Of a stretch of DNA of 64,000 nucleotides, positions 1 through 12,961 are shown piece after piece; the stretch's first letter is position 1, and each line of letters starts with the position of its first letter. The notes under the pieces are model-generated. The model worked only from the letters and a program-made list of their open reading frames with translations, was not told the DNA's origin and made no database searches. Source of the DNA: Hofstenia miamia (Eukaryota; Xenacoelomorpha; Acoela); contig SCFE01000007.1 in assembly GCA_004352715.1 (NCBI GenBank), positions 3,444,711 through 3,508,710 of the forward strand. Reading direction: 5' to 3'. Position numbers and translations under genes: made by a program.

Positions 1-60
1 AATATTGTGTAATTTCCTTTATAGATACTTATAGAAAACTTAATTTACCATCGATTGATA

Positions 61-90
61 TGTATGTATGTATGTATCTATGTATGTATG

Positions 91-126
<36 letters not shown>

Positions 127-142
127 NATATATATAGTTTGG
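61..142. repeat. (TATG)n / (TA)n microsatellite with one N
   Basis: A TATG tetranucleotide run passes directly into a TA dinucleotide run. A single N lies at about position 127. Open reading across it gives only an Ile-Tyr repeat with no coding meaning. Confidence 0.95.
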
Positions 143-1500
143 GGTGATTTTCTGTTAAGAGATTGTGACAACTTTTTTTTTCATTTTTTAGAGGACCTAT
201 ATATAAGTATTCTGTTATTCATGCCTTGCAAGAAAACAGAAGCTATATTTTAATTATTTGAGAAAGTGAACTCATTTATGTTTTTAATTATTTTTACATA
301 ATATTCAATATTTTAGCTTTTATTCGTTGTAAAAATGGACGATTAGAAATTACTATATAAGGAGGAAATGAAAAACGTAACGCAACACATTTTTTTTAGA
401 AATCTGTTCGAGTAATTTGCAAAAATTCATTTTTAATTCTCACTGGAGAAATCATTTTATGCTTTATTTGAAACAGTGGGAACCGGTTGCTGAAATTAGT
501 ATTTAATTGCTTTGGAAATATTAGTAAGCATTTTTGAATATTAAATTTACATGAAAATGTTTTTTATTTTTTTGTCTTCTAAATAGGTATGCAATTTGCA
601 GAATTTCCTAGAAATATTGAGTTCAATAGTGTTCTGGAGATGAAATATTAAAATCATAATTAATTTGAGCCCCAAATATGCAATTTATGTGCAAATCAAA
701 ATGCAATAACAATTTTTTTTATCCAATGTTTAGATTGGGTGATATTTTTTAAACAAAAAATATTTTTTTGCAAGGTATAAAGAAAAATATTGCTTGGTTT
801 TTACTGTTTCCTCACTACAAATGGGATTAGTAGCTAAAAAACCAACAATAATCAGGAAATCATGGATTTGACAGTAAATTAGTTCTAAAATATAAATATA
901 TCATTTTTCTTCAACTTTACTAGTTTATAAGACAAGGGCGGTTTATTGCTCGTTAAAATTGATAAGTAATAGATACTTGTATGACGTAGCTCAAGAATAG
1001 TTAAATAAAGTTAGACAATTTCGCGAAACCAGGGGGAAGCACAAAAGGCTTACAAATATTAAGCTTTTATTGAAATAAAATCGTAGAATAATAGTAATAA
1101 AAACATTATTGTAAATCAACAAAAACATTGATGCACAATGCAAAGCCTTTATGCATGCAACATACTGTACTTGTCGGTTTACCACAATCCAGTACTCGTC
1201 CGTTTACCTTATGACAAACTAGTAAACGTAACTAATTAAAATCAATATGTAATAGTTCATATTACAGGATGAATTGGCACTATTAAACTGAAAATTAGCA
1301 ATGATATACAAATTGTAGAATATTATGACTGCAAATGTAAAATTTTGTATCATTGAAGCTCATAAAGATGAATATTTCAAAGTAAATTTATTTAGGTGCA
1401 CTATATATACTAATAAATTTTTTCCATTAGCTAGAAATTGTCGGTGGATTTGCTGATCTTCTGCGTTTAGAATAGAGATGCAAGACTTGACCACTATGTG

Positions 1501-1540
<40 letters not shown>

Positions 1541-2760
1541 TTACTACATATTTTCCAAACATGTGGAAAAGCCATTCTCATTTTGTTTAGACATGAAATG
1601 GTGGTATTTGGTAGGATAGCATTAATCTTATTACAAGTGAGTGTATTATAATAGAAAATGCTTGTCGCTTGCCAATAAAGAATATTTATTTGTCTGAAAA
1701 TACACTTTTGACATAGGATGTTTTGTACTTGAAAGTGAGCTAGTTTTACTCAATTTATTAAAACTAATGAAGTGTGTTATAAGAGGAAAGCTGAAGTGCT
1801 GATAGTGGACTTGTGCTGACGCTCAAATATTCCTTGTTTCTTCGAAACTGTTTTAAGTATGAACATTTTGTTGAAGTTTTGAAACAGTTTATAAAATAAA
1901 CTATTTAACTAATATTTTCTGAAACTTTCAAGAAAATAATTTTTTCCAAAAATAATATAATCAAGGAATAAATAATGACCAAGTATTGAAAACTTTCCTT
2001 GACAAAAATGAAAAGGTTTGAAAAATATCTATATTTTTATAAGCAAATTCTATGAATGATATCTATATTAATATCGAAGTAAATACCAATAGTCAATGTG
2101 GTGCGGGCAGGTAGGGTGGGTATGGCTACATACGAAGCAACTGCAGGACAAAATTAATCTTTTTGCTAAGAGAACTGAATCAAGCTTTAGAGACTGTGGA
2201 AATAATCTTAAAGGTTCCCTGATGGGCGAAATTTGCATTATTCATTGGAATTTTAGTAGCATTTTTAAAAAATCATTATCTTGGTGAAATGTTACTCTTC
2301 AAAATTAACAATAAGAATTTTTTAATTCATTGTCCCCAATAATCATTGCAATTGCTTTGAAAAGTGTAATTAGCATTGCATAAAATTTTGGATTTATAAA
2401 GTTTTTTAATAAAATTATAAATTCATTTTGCTATAATAATTTTACTATGCATTGGCATCATGTTTGTAAGAAGATTCCTATTGGTAGTAATAGTAGATGA
2501 CATTTGAATAAATCCTTCTGTATCTTCTAAGCAGTAAAAGATTCAAAATATTTGGCAGTGGTAGTGTGGTTTATTGCAAAACAAATTGCCATAGAACAAA
2601 TATGCAAATATTTCTTGGAGCTGATTTTTTTGGATTACTACAACTTTGGGGGAGGGGAGAATATAAAGCGTGCGGCAATATGGGGCAGATGCCAACAAAT
2701 GCATATGAGACACGACACAAAATCCGTGAAGGAGGATAGGGCAGTTCACACAAATGTGCG
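143..2760. other. AT-rich stretch without a recognisable gene
   Basis: I see only short chance ORFs, a (TA)n tract at about 1508-1538 and a short G-rich patch near 2096-2130. No conserved protein motif, splice-bounded exon or transposon end could be supported. Confidence 0.5.
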
Positions 2761-5700
2761 AAACTATAATCTCGGACCAACATTATTAATGCCTTTTTGC
2801 TGAAAAATCTTGAAATTATAGTTTAAATGTATTTCAAGAATTTGCATTTTATTGACAAATTTAAAAAAAATTATTAAAAATTGGTGAGGATTTGACATTT
2901 AAATGCTTACAGCGCACCCCAATAGGTCTGAATGAAATACCTACAGTGAAAGAAGCATTGGCTTTAAATCTTGTATTTCTCTAAATACTAGGCAAAGAAA
3001 TAATTCAAAAAGCTTTTAAAAATCGGATTTTTCTTTAAGAACTTTACGTCTTTCAAGTACTTTAAACTAAAGAAAATTTTAAATATCAGTCAACTTTCAA
3101 AAATTGAATAAAATTCAGGAAACGTTAAGGATATTGATACATTAGTCAATAAAAAATATCTTTAAAATACGTGAATATTCTGAATTTTATTTAGAAATTG
3201 CAAATATATATTAGATTTGCTATTAACGTTTTAAAAAACATTCCATTGCACAATAAAATTTTTAAATAAAAATTAGAGGACTTAAAAACCTGCGCATAGC
3301 TAGGAATAACTCTGACTAAGATTCTACAATATCATGTAAACTATTAGTCTTTCTTCATACCAAAAATCAGAAGAACTGGTATCAAAATTCAGCGATTAGA
3401 GTCTGGTTTTAACATAAGCATGACATTTGGACCAAAAATTTCTGTTTCCCACATTTGAAGCTGAATCACACCTACTAACAACTCATTGTGAATCAGTGTT
3501 GGAAGCGTGCTGGGGTTTGACTGGTCCGAGCTCTGTTCGGGGTTGGGCGAGCTTGGGTCTGAAACATAAAGGAAGATTGGGCCGCGGCTGGGCTTGGGGT
3601 AATAAAATAGTGCGCTGAAAGAATGAAATTTTCTACAAGAGGCCTATCTAATTTATTGATTTTTTCCTTTAAAAATTTTTTAAAATTATTGGGAATAATT
3701 GGAATGAAAATAACTCTTCAAATAAACAGTAAATTTAAGGAGTCTTGTATTAACAATAGAGAAGTACAAATAAAAAATTTTTGAAGAAAAATAATCATTG
3801 TAAGCCGACAGCCATCTGTGTTCAAAGTGATTGGTTAGGGAATTTCAATTCTCATTGGGAAATATTAACTGTAAAGGCGAATTTTGCCATCATCCATTAA
3901 GAAATTTGCTGTTGAGCTGACCCGAGTTAGTCAATTAGTTAAATATCCGAGTAATTCCAAATGTCTAAACAAGCTTTGACAAATCAGTCAATTTTGCAAT
4001 CCGTGCAATTCTGAGAAAAATATAAAGTTTGCAATAATTCTCAGAAAAGCTGACCCGACTTGAGTTTTTGATAGAATAAGGCTAGGCCGAACAAAGCAAT
4101 GAGCCAGGGTCGGGATTAAGCCAAAAATCAGATCTGGTCCTAATGCTGGTGCGCGTGCGGGGTTAAATTATGTCCTCCAATGGTATTGAGCAGACAAACT
4201 GTACTACTTGAGATTATTGCATAATGGACTAGCTGCTAAAAGTTTGAAAATTCTTGCAATCTATTGACATGTTTTGTTTTTTAGTCATAAAAGAAATGAT
4301 ATGAACGTGACTGATTAGCATACAGACTGTCGAGAAAGTTTTGGGGTAATCGCAAAAAATGAGCAAGTAAAAACACATTTCAACAATTATATTTTGAACA
4401 ATCAACATAAGAACCACCTAATTTAATAACCNAAACTATAATCTCGGACCAACATTATTAATGCCTTTTTGCTGAAAAATCTTGAAATTATAGTTTAAAT
4501 GTATTTCAAGAATTTGCATTTTATTGACAAATTTAAAAAAAATTATTAAAAATTGGTGAGGATTTGACATTTAAATGCTTACAGCGCACCCCAATAGGTC
4601 TGAATGAAATACCTACAGTGAAAGAAGCATTGGCTTTAAATCTTGTATTTCTCTAAATACTAGGCAAAGAAATAATTCAAAAAGCTTTTAAAAATCGGAT
4701 TTTTCTTTAAGAACTTTACGTCTTTCAAGTACTTTAAACTAAAGAAAATTTTAAATATCAGTCAACTTTCAAAAATTGAATAAAATTCAGGAAACGTTAA
4801 GGATATTGATACATTAGTCAATAAAAAATATCTTTAAAATACGTGAATATTCTGAATTTTATTTAGAAATTGCAAATATATATTAGATTTGCTATTAACG
4901 TTTTAAAAAACATTCCATTGCACAATAAAATTTTTAAATAAAAATTAGAGGACTTAAAAACCTGCGCATAGCTAGGAATAACTCTGACTAAGATTCTACA
5001 ATATCATGTAAACTATTAGTCTTTCTTCATACCAAAAATCAGAAGAACTGGTATCAAAATTCAGCGATTAGAGTCTGGTTTTAACATAAGCATGACATTT
5101 GGACCAAAAATTTCTGTTTCCCACATTTGAAGCTGAATCACACCTACTAACAACTCATTGTGAATCAGTGTTGGAAGCGTGCTGGGGTTTGACTGGTCCG
5201 AGCTCTGTTCGGGGTTGGGCGAGCTTGGGTCTGAAACATAAAGGAAGATTGGGCCGCGGCTGGGCTTGGGGTAATAAAATAGTGCGCTGAAAGAATGAAA
5301 TTTTCTACAAGAGGCCTATCTAATTTATTGATTTTTTCCTTTAAAAATTTTTTAAAATTATTGGGAATAATTGGAATGAAAATAACTCTTCAAATAAACA
5401 GTAAATTTAAGGAGTCTTGTATTAACAATAGAGAAGTACAAATAAAAAATTTTTGAAGAAAAATAATCATTGTAAGCCGACAGCCATCTGTGTTCAAAGT
5501 GATTGGTTAGGGAATTTCAATTCTCATTGGGAAATATTAACTGTAAAGGCGAATTTTGCCATCATCCATTAAGAAATTTGCTGTTGAGCTGACCCGAGTT
5601 AGTCAATTAGTTAAATATCCGAGTAATTCCAAATGTCTAAACAAGCTTTGACAAATCAGTCAATTTTGCAATCCGTGCAATTCTGAGAAAAATATAAAGT

Positions 5701-6103
5701 TTGCAATAATTCTCAGAAAAGCTGACCCGACTTGAGTTTTTGATAGAATAAGGCTAGGCCGAACAAAGCAATGAGCCAGGGTCGGGATTAAGCCAAAAAT
5801 CAGATCTGGTCCTAATGCTGGTGCGCGTGCGGGGTTAAATTATGTCCTCCAATGGTATTGAGCAGACAAACTGTACTACTTGAGATTATTGCATAATGGA
5901 CTAGCTGCTAAAAGTTTGAAAATTCTTGCAATCTATTGACATGTTTTGTTTTTTAGTCATAAAAGAAATGATATGAACGTGACTGATTAGCATACAGACT
6001 GTCGAGAAAGTTTTGGGGTAATCGCAAAAAATGAGCAAGTAAAAACACATTTCAACAATTATATTTTGAACAATCAACATAAGAACCACCTAATTTAATA
6101 ACC
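2761..6103. repeat. Direct 1671-bp duplication separated by a single N
   Basis: Positions 2761-4431 recur at 4433-6103 with a constant offset of 1672, separated only by the N at 4432. Every stretch I compared was identical, including the G-rich patch around 3500-3600 and both long-frame translations. The left unit ends in TTAATAACC directly before the N, and the right unit starts directly after it. This is the pattern of two overlapping contigs placed end to end without merging, so the second copy is probably artefactual. There is no gene inside. The G-rich patch (TTGGAAGCG followed by GGGTTGGGCG) resembles the low-complexity body of hAT-like MITEs seen elsewhere in the window. Confidence 0.93.
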
Positions 6104-6109
6104 CTGTCA

Positions 6110-6540
6110 CAATAATATTTCAAGTTTTCAATTTACATCTGAAGGGCGTCGCAAATTCCAGAGATTTCATGCAGTGCGTCATGGCATTTTCTACGTCACT
6201 TTGACATGAATATTTGATATTCTTGAATGAATGCTCGATGCTACGAAACCTAAACCTATCGCAAAAATTTAGATCAGGTGAGTAAGGAGTTATTTTAATA
6301 AGTTGAACTCTTGTTCCTTTCAAGAATAGTACTTCCAGCCGTATGTAATGGAACATTGTTCATTTGTAGAAACAAGAATGAAAAATGTATCGGATTCTTG
6401 CGTTGTTTCTTTTTTGCAAGAATTAAACAAATCTGGCCATTGTTTACCTCTCCACAGTGGAATGAAATCAACCATTTGGTAAAAAACATATGATCAGCAT
6501 GGTGTTTTTCTTTGTCATCAGTGAAAGTCTGACCATTTGA
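6110..6540 (-). pseudogene. Decayed mariner/Tc1-type transposase, C-terminal half
   Basis: Reading the minus strand in two overlapping frames recovers the end of a mariner-like DDE/D transposase. One frame has NNVPLHTA, where the family usually has DNAPxH, so the second catalytic Asp appears replaced by Asn. The other frame has PYSPDLN followed by CDRF, the hallmark around the third catalytic residue, then a helix-rich tail with SDVENAM. The frame changes near 6300, and I found no convincing first-Asp block upstream. It is a non-functional relic. Family assignment rests on the PYSPDLN and xNxPxH motifs. Confidence 0.75.
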
Positions 6541-6714
6541 GTTCTGCTGGTCCTACCCAGGTACAGCGCTTTTTGTAGGTCAGGTTGTCGAAGTACACTT
6601 TTATCAAGGATACTATAAACTATTGCAATGTCAGGCGTTGTATTAAGAACGTTTACGATATTTTTACAGCAAATGATGTGCGATGCACGCCTTCAAGTCA
6701 TTGATAGTCATCAC

Positions 6715-6845
6715 CAGAGTTGGAAATGGGATGGGATATAAGGTGAAACGAGATGGGATGGATTTCTTGACCAAAACGAGCACAGATGAGATTTTTAAAA
6801 TTGATAAGACTTTGTAAAAATTGGTTAATCCATATCCTCGTTCTG
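6715..6845. mobile_element. Possible short hAT-like MITE
   Basis: The segment begins CAGAGTTGGAAATGGG and ends in a rough inverted counterpart (ATATCCTCGTTCTG). The same CAGAGNTGGAA start occurs at 29255 and 30431. Flanking 8-mers do not match cleanly, so the boundaries are tentative. Confidence 0.35.
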
Positions 6846-6853
6846 TCTTCATT

Positions 6854-9393
6854 AAACTTTAAGCATAATGGTCTAAAGGAAATAACTTAATCAATAAATG
6901 CATGTACATGCTTATTCAGTATCTTGCCGTAGATAATATCTTTATCAAAAAGCTAAAAGCTGATTATTTTGTACAAGATAGGTTATCTATATAATCTAGA
7001 TTATCTTCACTAAAAGTATATACCTGTACTTTATTTTAATTTAAATAGTATCTCTCGAAAATATTAAATTAACAGATTTAGTACAATGTACAAAATATCT
7101 CTGTAAATATATAAATCCTTTTCAGATATATTTTGGACAATTTGGGAAATAATTCATTCTCTATTTATTTTGTGTAGGGTCATGCTATTTTCGAATGCTG
7201 TTATTTTGTTTTTCAAAACAGGAAAGTAGATGAAAACATAAAAATAACAAAATGATTTTGATAGTTATTATTGGATTATCATATATACTTATTCTAAATT
7301 TTATGACTTATGCACTAGAAAGAGTAGTAATTCGCAGAGTTAAAGCATCCAAACTGAAACATTTCTTATAATTTTTTTGAATGAAATTGATAATTTTCAA
7401 ATTACGAAACGAGGTTTGTGAGATATGTGCCTGAGAAGGGCCTATGATAAGCACGACAAGAGTAGACGGTCCGGTACGGGACCAACTCTGTCCATGATAT
7501 TTGATTTCCGGGCGCTTCTCATCACGTGCAAATCACATATGATATAGATTGCTTTAGCCATATACCGTTTCTGTAACATGCAAAGCAGCTAATCAACTGC
7601 TTGTGCCAAAATTCTTCTACAACCTAATATTCATTAGATTTCGGCAGAAATTTTCTTTGCTTGCAAAGTAGTTATTTCTGCTTTTTCTTAGTAGATTAAT
7701 TATGTTTGGCCAATGGCATAGGTGACTTGTACGTGTAAGCAAGGCAAGCAATCTTGCCGAGTAAATTTTGAATAAATTATTTTCACTTTTAATTGCAATT
7801 ATTTATATATATACAAATGCACAAATCATAAATTGTTAATTTGCTATAAGACAACATTCAGGAATCAAGTAATAATATGAATTGAATAGGGCATACTTCA
7901 TTAGGATTTGTTAAAAAAAATCATTGAATGATTGCACGTTGCGCCACAGCAGCAGATAGCTTAATACTGTACCTACGCTCGCAAAGTAAACAGTCCTTTC
8001 TTTGCTCCATATTGAAACTTTTGTTTAAAAAGAATCACCTGATATAATTCCATTCAAAGCAAAAGATGATATCTATTATTTAAATATCAATCAGAAACAT
8101 TTCTCTATACAAACAGTGTCGGCAAAAGATCTGTGATAAAATGATAGCACTTTGTTTTTTGCATTAGAGAATTTAGAATATATTATGAATTGTTGATTAA
8201 AAAAATTTCATTCAAAATTACCCTAAGAAATCTCCAATCAAATGTAACATAGATAATCTAAGAATGCTCTATTTTAAAATTTATACAGTATATTGACGTT
8301 ACATGCACTCAAATGGAGACTAGAGTCCCATCCCTGTGCACATCACGTTTTATAGAACTATTCATTTTAAGAATTATGATGAATTTAAATATTAATTTCC
8401 TCAGCTGATATTTTCTAATCTAAATTTCTTACTCTAATTTTCTCAATCTTGAAAAACATCTTAATTAATTTCAAATTGCCTGTTGTTGACATTGCTTAAT
8501 TCAATTGTAAGATGACAAAATTCTTTTTCAATATATTGAAATGCAAGATTAATCGACTTAGCTGAAACTTGCAAATATTTTGATTTACAACAAACTATTG
8601 GAGTTTAAGAAACATCTTCAAAACAATTAAGCAAATTCAAAAACTGCCGATTAAAGGACTACAGAAATTGCTAAGAATTTTGCGCGAAATGCGGATATAT
8701 TAAATGAACTGTAAGATAAATCTTATTTCTATAATTATAATAATACTAATATTTTTGTAAAAATTATCGTAATGGTATTTCATATATAAATAAAATTTAA
8801 ATTATAAATTGAAGTTGAATATATAAATCATAACTTAAAATATAAATTATTTATACACATTTGGTTTCTTAAAATATTTGCCTGCCTAACTTTTGCATCT
8901 GGAAGCCGCCACTTGTCAATGGCAAAATGTAATGTTCTATGAAATACTTAAAAATACATTTAGAAGAATTTTTTATAGTGGCATAAATCGACTTCTTTAA
9001 AATTATGCAATATCGTTAAGGTTTATTCAAGAATAATTGAAAATCTTCCCATATCCTTTCAAAGAAATGTTAAAAATTCTTTAGGGATTTTAAAGTTTTT
9101 TCAGTATTGTACTTTCTTTTTAAAATGATATGATACCTGTTTTATTAGAAATATTAAATTTACATAATTACAAATTAATTTGAAAATTTTGGAGTTGAAA
9201 CTATCGAAATTGTTAGTCAAATTGATTTATAGATTATTGCTCGTAACTTCTTAAATGTTTCTTTATTTCAAAGGTAACATTGTTGAAATTATGTACAATT
9301 TATAGAATAACTTAAAATATTATCTGCTAATAGTATTATATGGCTAAGAATAAGCGGATTTAATAAGCAACTATTTAATTGTTTTGCACATAC
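6854..9393. other. No gene seen; expected downstream region of receptor copy A
   Basis: I looked on the minus strand for the TM3-4, TM5 and TM6-7 exons that follow exon 1 in paralogue B and found none. A hAT-like end in inverted form (CCAACTCTG) occurs near 7482-7490, and a similar one (CCATCCCTG) near 8330. Otherwise the DNA is AT-rich and unassigned. Confidence 0.45.
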
Positions 9394-9677
9394 CTATAAG
9401 TAAGATGTACAGAATAACAACAAAGCTGGCAAAATCGAATTTTCCCTTCGCGAATGATGTAAAGAAAGGACCAGTAAGCAGATACGATGGAGGCAGAACC
9501 AATATCTGCTAGTAAAATATTGATTATGTAAATAACAAATGGCACAGACAAAAGTTTCGAGCGAACCAAAACATAAATTCCAATCATATTGCTTGAAACC
9601 CCAAATATGCCAAGAGGTGCACTCGTGTATGGCACAATAGCTTTAAACAGCTCATGTTCGTCCGTGGTGTTCGACAT
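9394..9677 (-). CDS. Class A GPCR copy A, exon 1 only (N-terminus to start of TM3)
   Basis: This 284-nt exon starts at an ATG and ends at a TATAG|GTATGT donor in phase 2. Copy B's exon 1 is the same in both respects and only 9 nt longer. It encodes a short N-terminus with an NTT glycosylation sequon, then TM1 with the conserved Asn (VSSNMIGIYVL), TM2 with the conserved Asp (NILLADIG), extracellular loop 1, and the start of TM3 with a Cys. It aligns along its whole length with copy B exon 1, including the shared stretches YIINILLAD and the H-x-TYR end. No later exons were found in the 9.4 kb to the left edge. It could be a truncated copy, or a gene whose next exons lie beyond a long intron. 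Copy B has an 11.6 kb second intron, so that is possible. Receptor class is confident; ligand unknown. Confidence 0.75.
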
Positions 9678-11346
9678 TCGTTTTCCAATAATTTTGAAAA
9701 TTTGTGGAGGAATATACTAAGCCAATCATTAACAGGTGCACTTTGTAAAAAACATCACAGTTTGTTATAAACCTGTTCTCTTATTGCAATTTCGTAAGTA
9801 TATATTGGACAAAACAAATACAAATAAACCCAAAGGGAAATCAAAAAATATTGATTCATCGAAAAGATAGAGAATTTCATTGAAAACATTTTTCTTTAAA
9901 TAAAAATTTCACTTTTTTAATGCAAAAAAGAATTTATTGCAGAAAAATCGCTCTAATAATGCATGGCAAGTGAATGAGGCATCAAAAATATTTCTAGTAA
10001 CTCATGTAACACCTATTTATGTATGTTTTGAAATTACAATGTCGTCTCTAATGCGGAAATATAGATTGATTTCGCAAATTGAAAAAATGCATAAATCGTT
10101 TATTGTAATATTCCTGATTTAGCCACTTCAGAACCGTTTGAAAGATTTTCATTCCAGTTCAAATCATTGCTGGTGGAGCATCATCAAACATATGTGAGAT
10201 TTTTTGAAAGCTTTTTCTTCAAAGCGGCTTATTATAGGTGATCACATATGTGGTCTTGACAGGAAGACTTTAGTCGAATTCATATATGTATAAGAAATAA
10301 TTTCTGTTATTTCACTTAGAAATCTGACTAATATGATATGGTTAACTACAGTATTAATGATAAGAACGAACTTTTATACTCAACAAAATGGGATATTTTT
10401 TGAACTTGCTTGAATAATCACATATGAAAATTATGTTAAATGACACATCAAAGTTTGTGTAAGTCCATTTATGAGAATATCTGTAGGTACTAGTAATAGC
10501 CATTTCCCACTAGATAAAATCTTTTCCTCTTCTGCTTGTGATTATAGGCATACCGCATTTGCTTGTACAGGCTTTAGTTGATTGGATATATAGAACCCAT
10601 TAATAAAAATAAATGATATTCGACTTATTTTTACAGATTTCTATATAATGGAGTGTTAAATTTCTATATGACATAAGCAAGAAATTCCATTACCAACTGA
10701 TGCTCGTTCTTTATGCGATTCTTTTTTAATCATGTTAATGTTAGCAAAATTTTACTCATATGGCGTTAAACTTTCATTTCCTAGGGATTTGCAGGGATTT
10801 ATACTATATATATATATATATATGAATTTTTATTTTCGACTACTGGGATTTCCCAAAGTGTTATTATTAAATAATTTAAATATACAAAATTTTTACAGAT
10901 TTCAATACAAAGGAGAGCATAATTTCTATATCAACAAATGAGAGTAAAACATTTCAAATATTCCATTTTTGCCTCACCCTAATATACACATATATAAAAT
11001 TCAAACTTGTTGAAGGTATTATAATTTTTCCTAGAATTTCCTACGCACCTCACAGTACTTTTTCGGTTCTGAAATCCTGATCCTATATCCCAACATTAAA
11101 AAATCTGGTATAATATTAAAATATCAAGAATGGGTAATAAAACTCATGGAAATTATAGCAATCTCGGCAGTCCAAGGTATATGTTCATTACTCAATGACT
11201 TTGAGACTGTTAAATTACGAATTTAGAATTGTCTTCAAAAGAACTACAGAATAGTTCCGAACAGCAATAAAGAAGTGTTTATGTGAATAATAGAGCTTAA
11301 GGGACAAATCATCGTGAAAATTTAAAATCAGTGACTGAGAAAGAAT

Positions 11347-11348
<2 letters not shown>
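9678..11348. other. Unassigned AT-rich DNA between receptor copies A and B
   Basis: This includes the 5' flank of copy A. There are only short chance ORFs and a (TA)n tract at about 10803-10822. No promoter could be picked out with confidence. Confidence 0.4.
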
Positions 11349-11383
<35 letters not shown>

Positions 11384-11517
11384 ANNNNNNNNNNNNNNNN
11401 NNNNNNNNNNNNNNNNNNNNNNNNNNNNNNNNNNNNNNNNNNNNNNNNNNNNNNNNNNNNNNNNNNNNNNNNNNNNNNNNNNNNNNNNNNNNTATATATA
11501 TATATATATATATATAT
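11349..11517. repeat. (TA)n microsatellite containing a 108-N gap
   Basis: TA runs abut both sides of the N block 11385-11492, so the gap almost certainly lies inside the microsatellite. Apparent ORFs across it are artefacts. Confidence 0.95.
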
Positions 11518-11599
11518 TTGTACATGTATAGAATTGCACCTGTAAATATGAAACTAATTTGTATTGAAATAAAGAAAATTATTAATTACTTTATTTTGC

Positions 11600-12729
11600 A
11601 TATAATCTTACCACAGGATCACAATGTTTGAAGATGAATCAGACTGGACCTTACCGAACCTCCATGCAGAACAACTTCCAGCTCTGTATACTAGCAAATA
11701 AATATATTTTCATATTGAAACACAATAATTGTTTGATTGAGGTAACGAACACTTTTTGGTGCTTTGTACACTTCTTTGAAATACATACATGTACATTGAA
11801 AATGTAATTTACTATAAAAGTGTTGCTTTTCATTTTGCAGTTTGCAAAATATATTACATGTAGAAAAAAATTAGATGCAATGCTAAGTATTGTATTCGTC
11901 TACATCTAGAACAATGTAAACTGAATGTTTAGTTTCGCGTCAATGTTTTACACAGAGGTGTATATATGCTACAACAAACAAAGTTAAAAACTATATTGTA
12001 GTCATCCATTATGTTTATGCACTGCACGGTAGTATATTATGTTTTATTATATACTTTGAAATGGAACAACTTGTTTTTTCTTTGTAAATGTGTGAATAGT
12101 TTTTCGAAAATATGCGGGTGCCCTGTGGGTATGATTTTCTTTTATTGTGATAGGCTACTGTGTTTTCAAAAATTTCAGCGTGTGGGTTGAGTTGGGTACA
12201 GACGTTGTGAGTTGGTTTTGGTGAGGAAATTTGCACCCACCATTATATATTTCTGACCTGCCTAAATTTTGTCTAGCAAATGATGAGCTATATAAAACTT
12301 TTTTGACAAGAAGGTTAAAATTTTCGAATTTGTATTAAATTAAATGGGCCGCTCCTAATAGTTCGTGGTCCTACATTTTTGACCATGTTCATCTCTATTA
12401 AAAATGACTACATGGGCTGATATACAGAAAATGAATTTCTAAGAAAGTACGCGAAATGCGGCCTGAGCTAAGCCAACAATAATGCCAGCTTATTACATAG
12501 ACGTTGTGTTTGTTACATAACTTTGGCTTATGTAGAAGTTTTAATTGCTACATCATTCAGTAAACCTCTAAAATAGAAATCTAAGTAGCAATATCTTCTG
12601 ATACAATTTTAAATGTATGCATATACTCAAATTTACAAAATTAACATAGTTATAAACTGCATTTCATAAGAATAATATTCGAAATTTCGAAATTTATTTT
12701 TATAATATATCTAATTAATACTATACACA
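11600..12729 (-). other. 3' flank of receptor copy B, paralogous to the flank of copy C
   Basis: Blocks at about 11740-11960 and 12540-12640 match the copy C flank at about 56380-56960. Shared landmarks are GCTTTTCATTTTGCAG, TAAGTATTGTATTC and AACCTCTAAAA. Copy B carries roughly 500 bp more between the blocks (about 12000-12530), a stretch that includes a GGGT-rich low-complexity patch. The duplicated unit therefore extended more than 1 kb past the stop codon. Confidence 0.65.
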
Positions 12730-12961
12730 CTATTTACAACAGAGAATCTTCTGATATTGCTTCCTAAGATCAGACCATGACATTATAAACATATAACAAT
12801 TGAAGGAATGTGAAACTATGCTAAAAGTTGAAGAACCAGCACTGTAGATAATTATTGGAATTTGGATAATATTGTACCTCAAGAGCATTGACATCACAGA
12901 TCTTGGTGTTGGACACAGAATCTGCATTAAGCACGATATTACCAATGCCTTTACAATGCCA
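12730..12961 (-). CDS. GPCR copy B, exon 4 (TM6, TM7, helix 8)
   Basis: The acceptor is TTTGTTTAG|T, which completes a Gly codon split with exon 3. The exon encodes GIVKALVISCLMQIL (TM6 core) and CPTPRSV, then TM7 ending HSFNCYMFIMSW, helix 8 (SDLRKQYQKIL) and CCK before the stop. It is the same length (232 nt) as the copy C exon at 57036-57267 and differs from it by scattered substitutions only. Confidence 0.87.

Noticed and set aside
3427-3618. 63-aa ORF with a Gly/Trp-rich C-terminus, repeated at 5099-5290
   Set aside because: The apparent conservation comes only from the exact duplication. The sequence is a G-rich low-complexity patch.
7430-8340. Single hAT-like inverted ends near 7490 and 8338
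   Set aside because: No partner terminus or 8-bp duplication could be matched, so no element is called.
11328-11631. Isoleucine-tyrosine repeat ORFs
   Set aside because: Products of (TA)n read in frame and of the N block. The same applies at 68-253, 1360-1581, 22839-23159 and 61409-61597.
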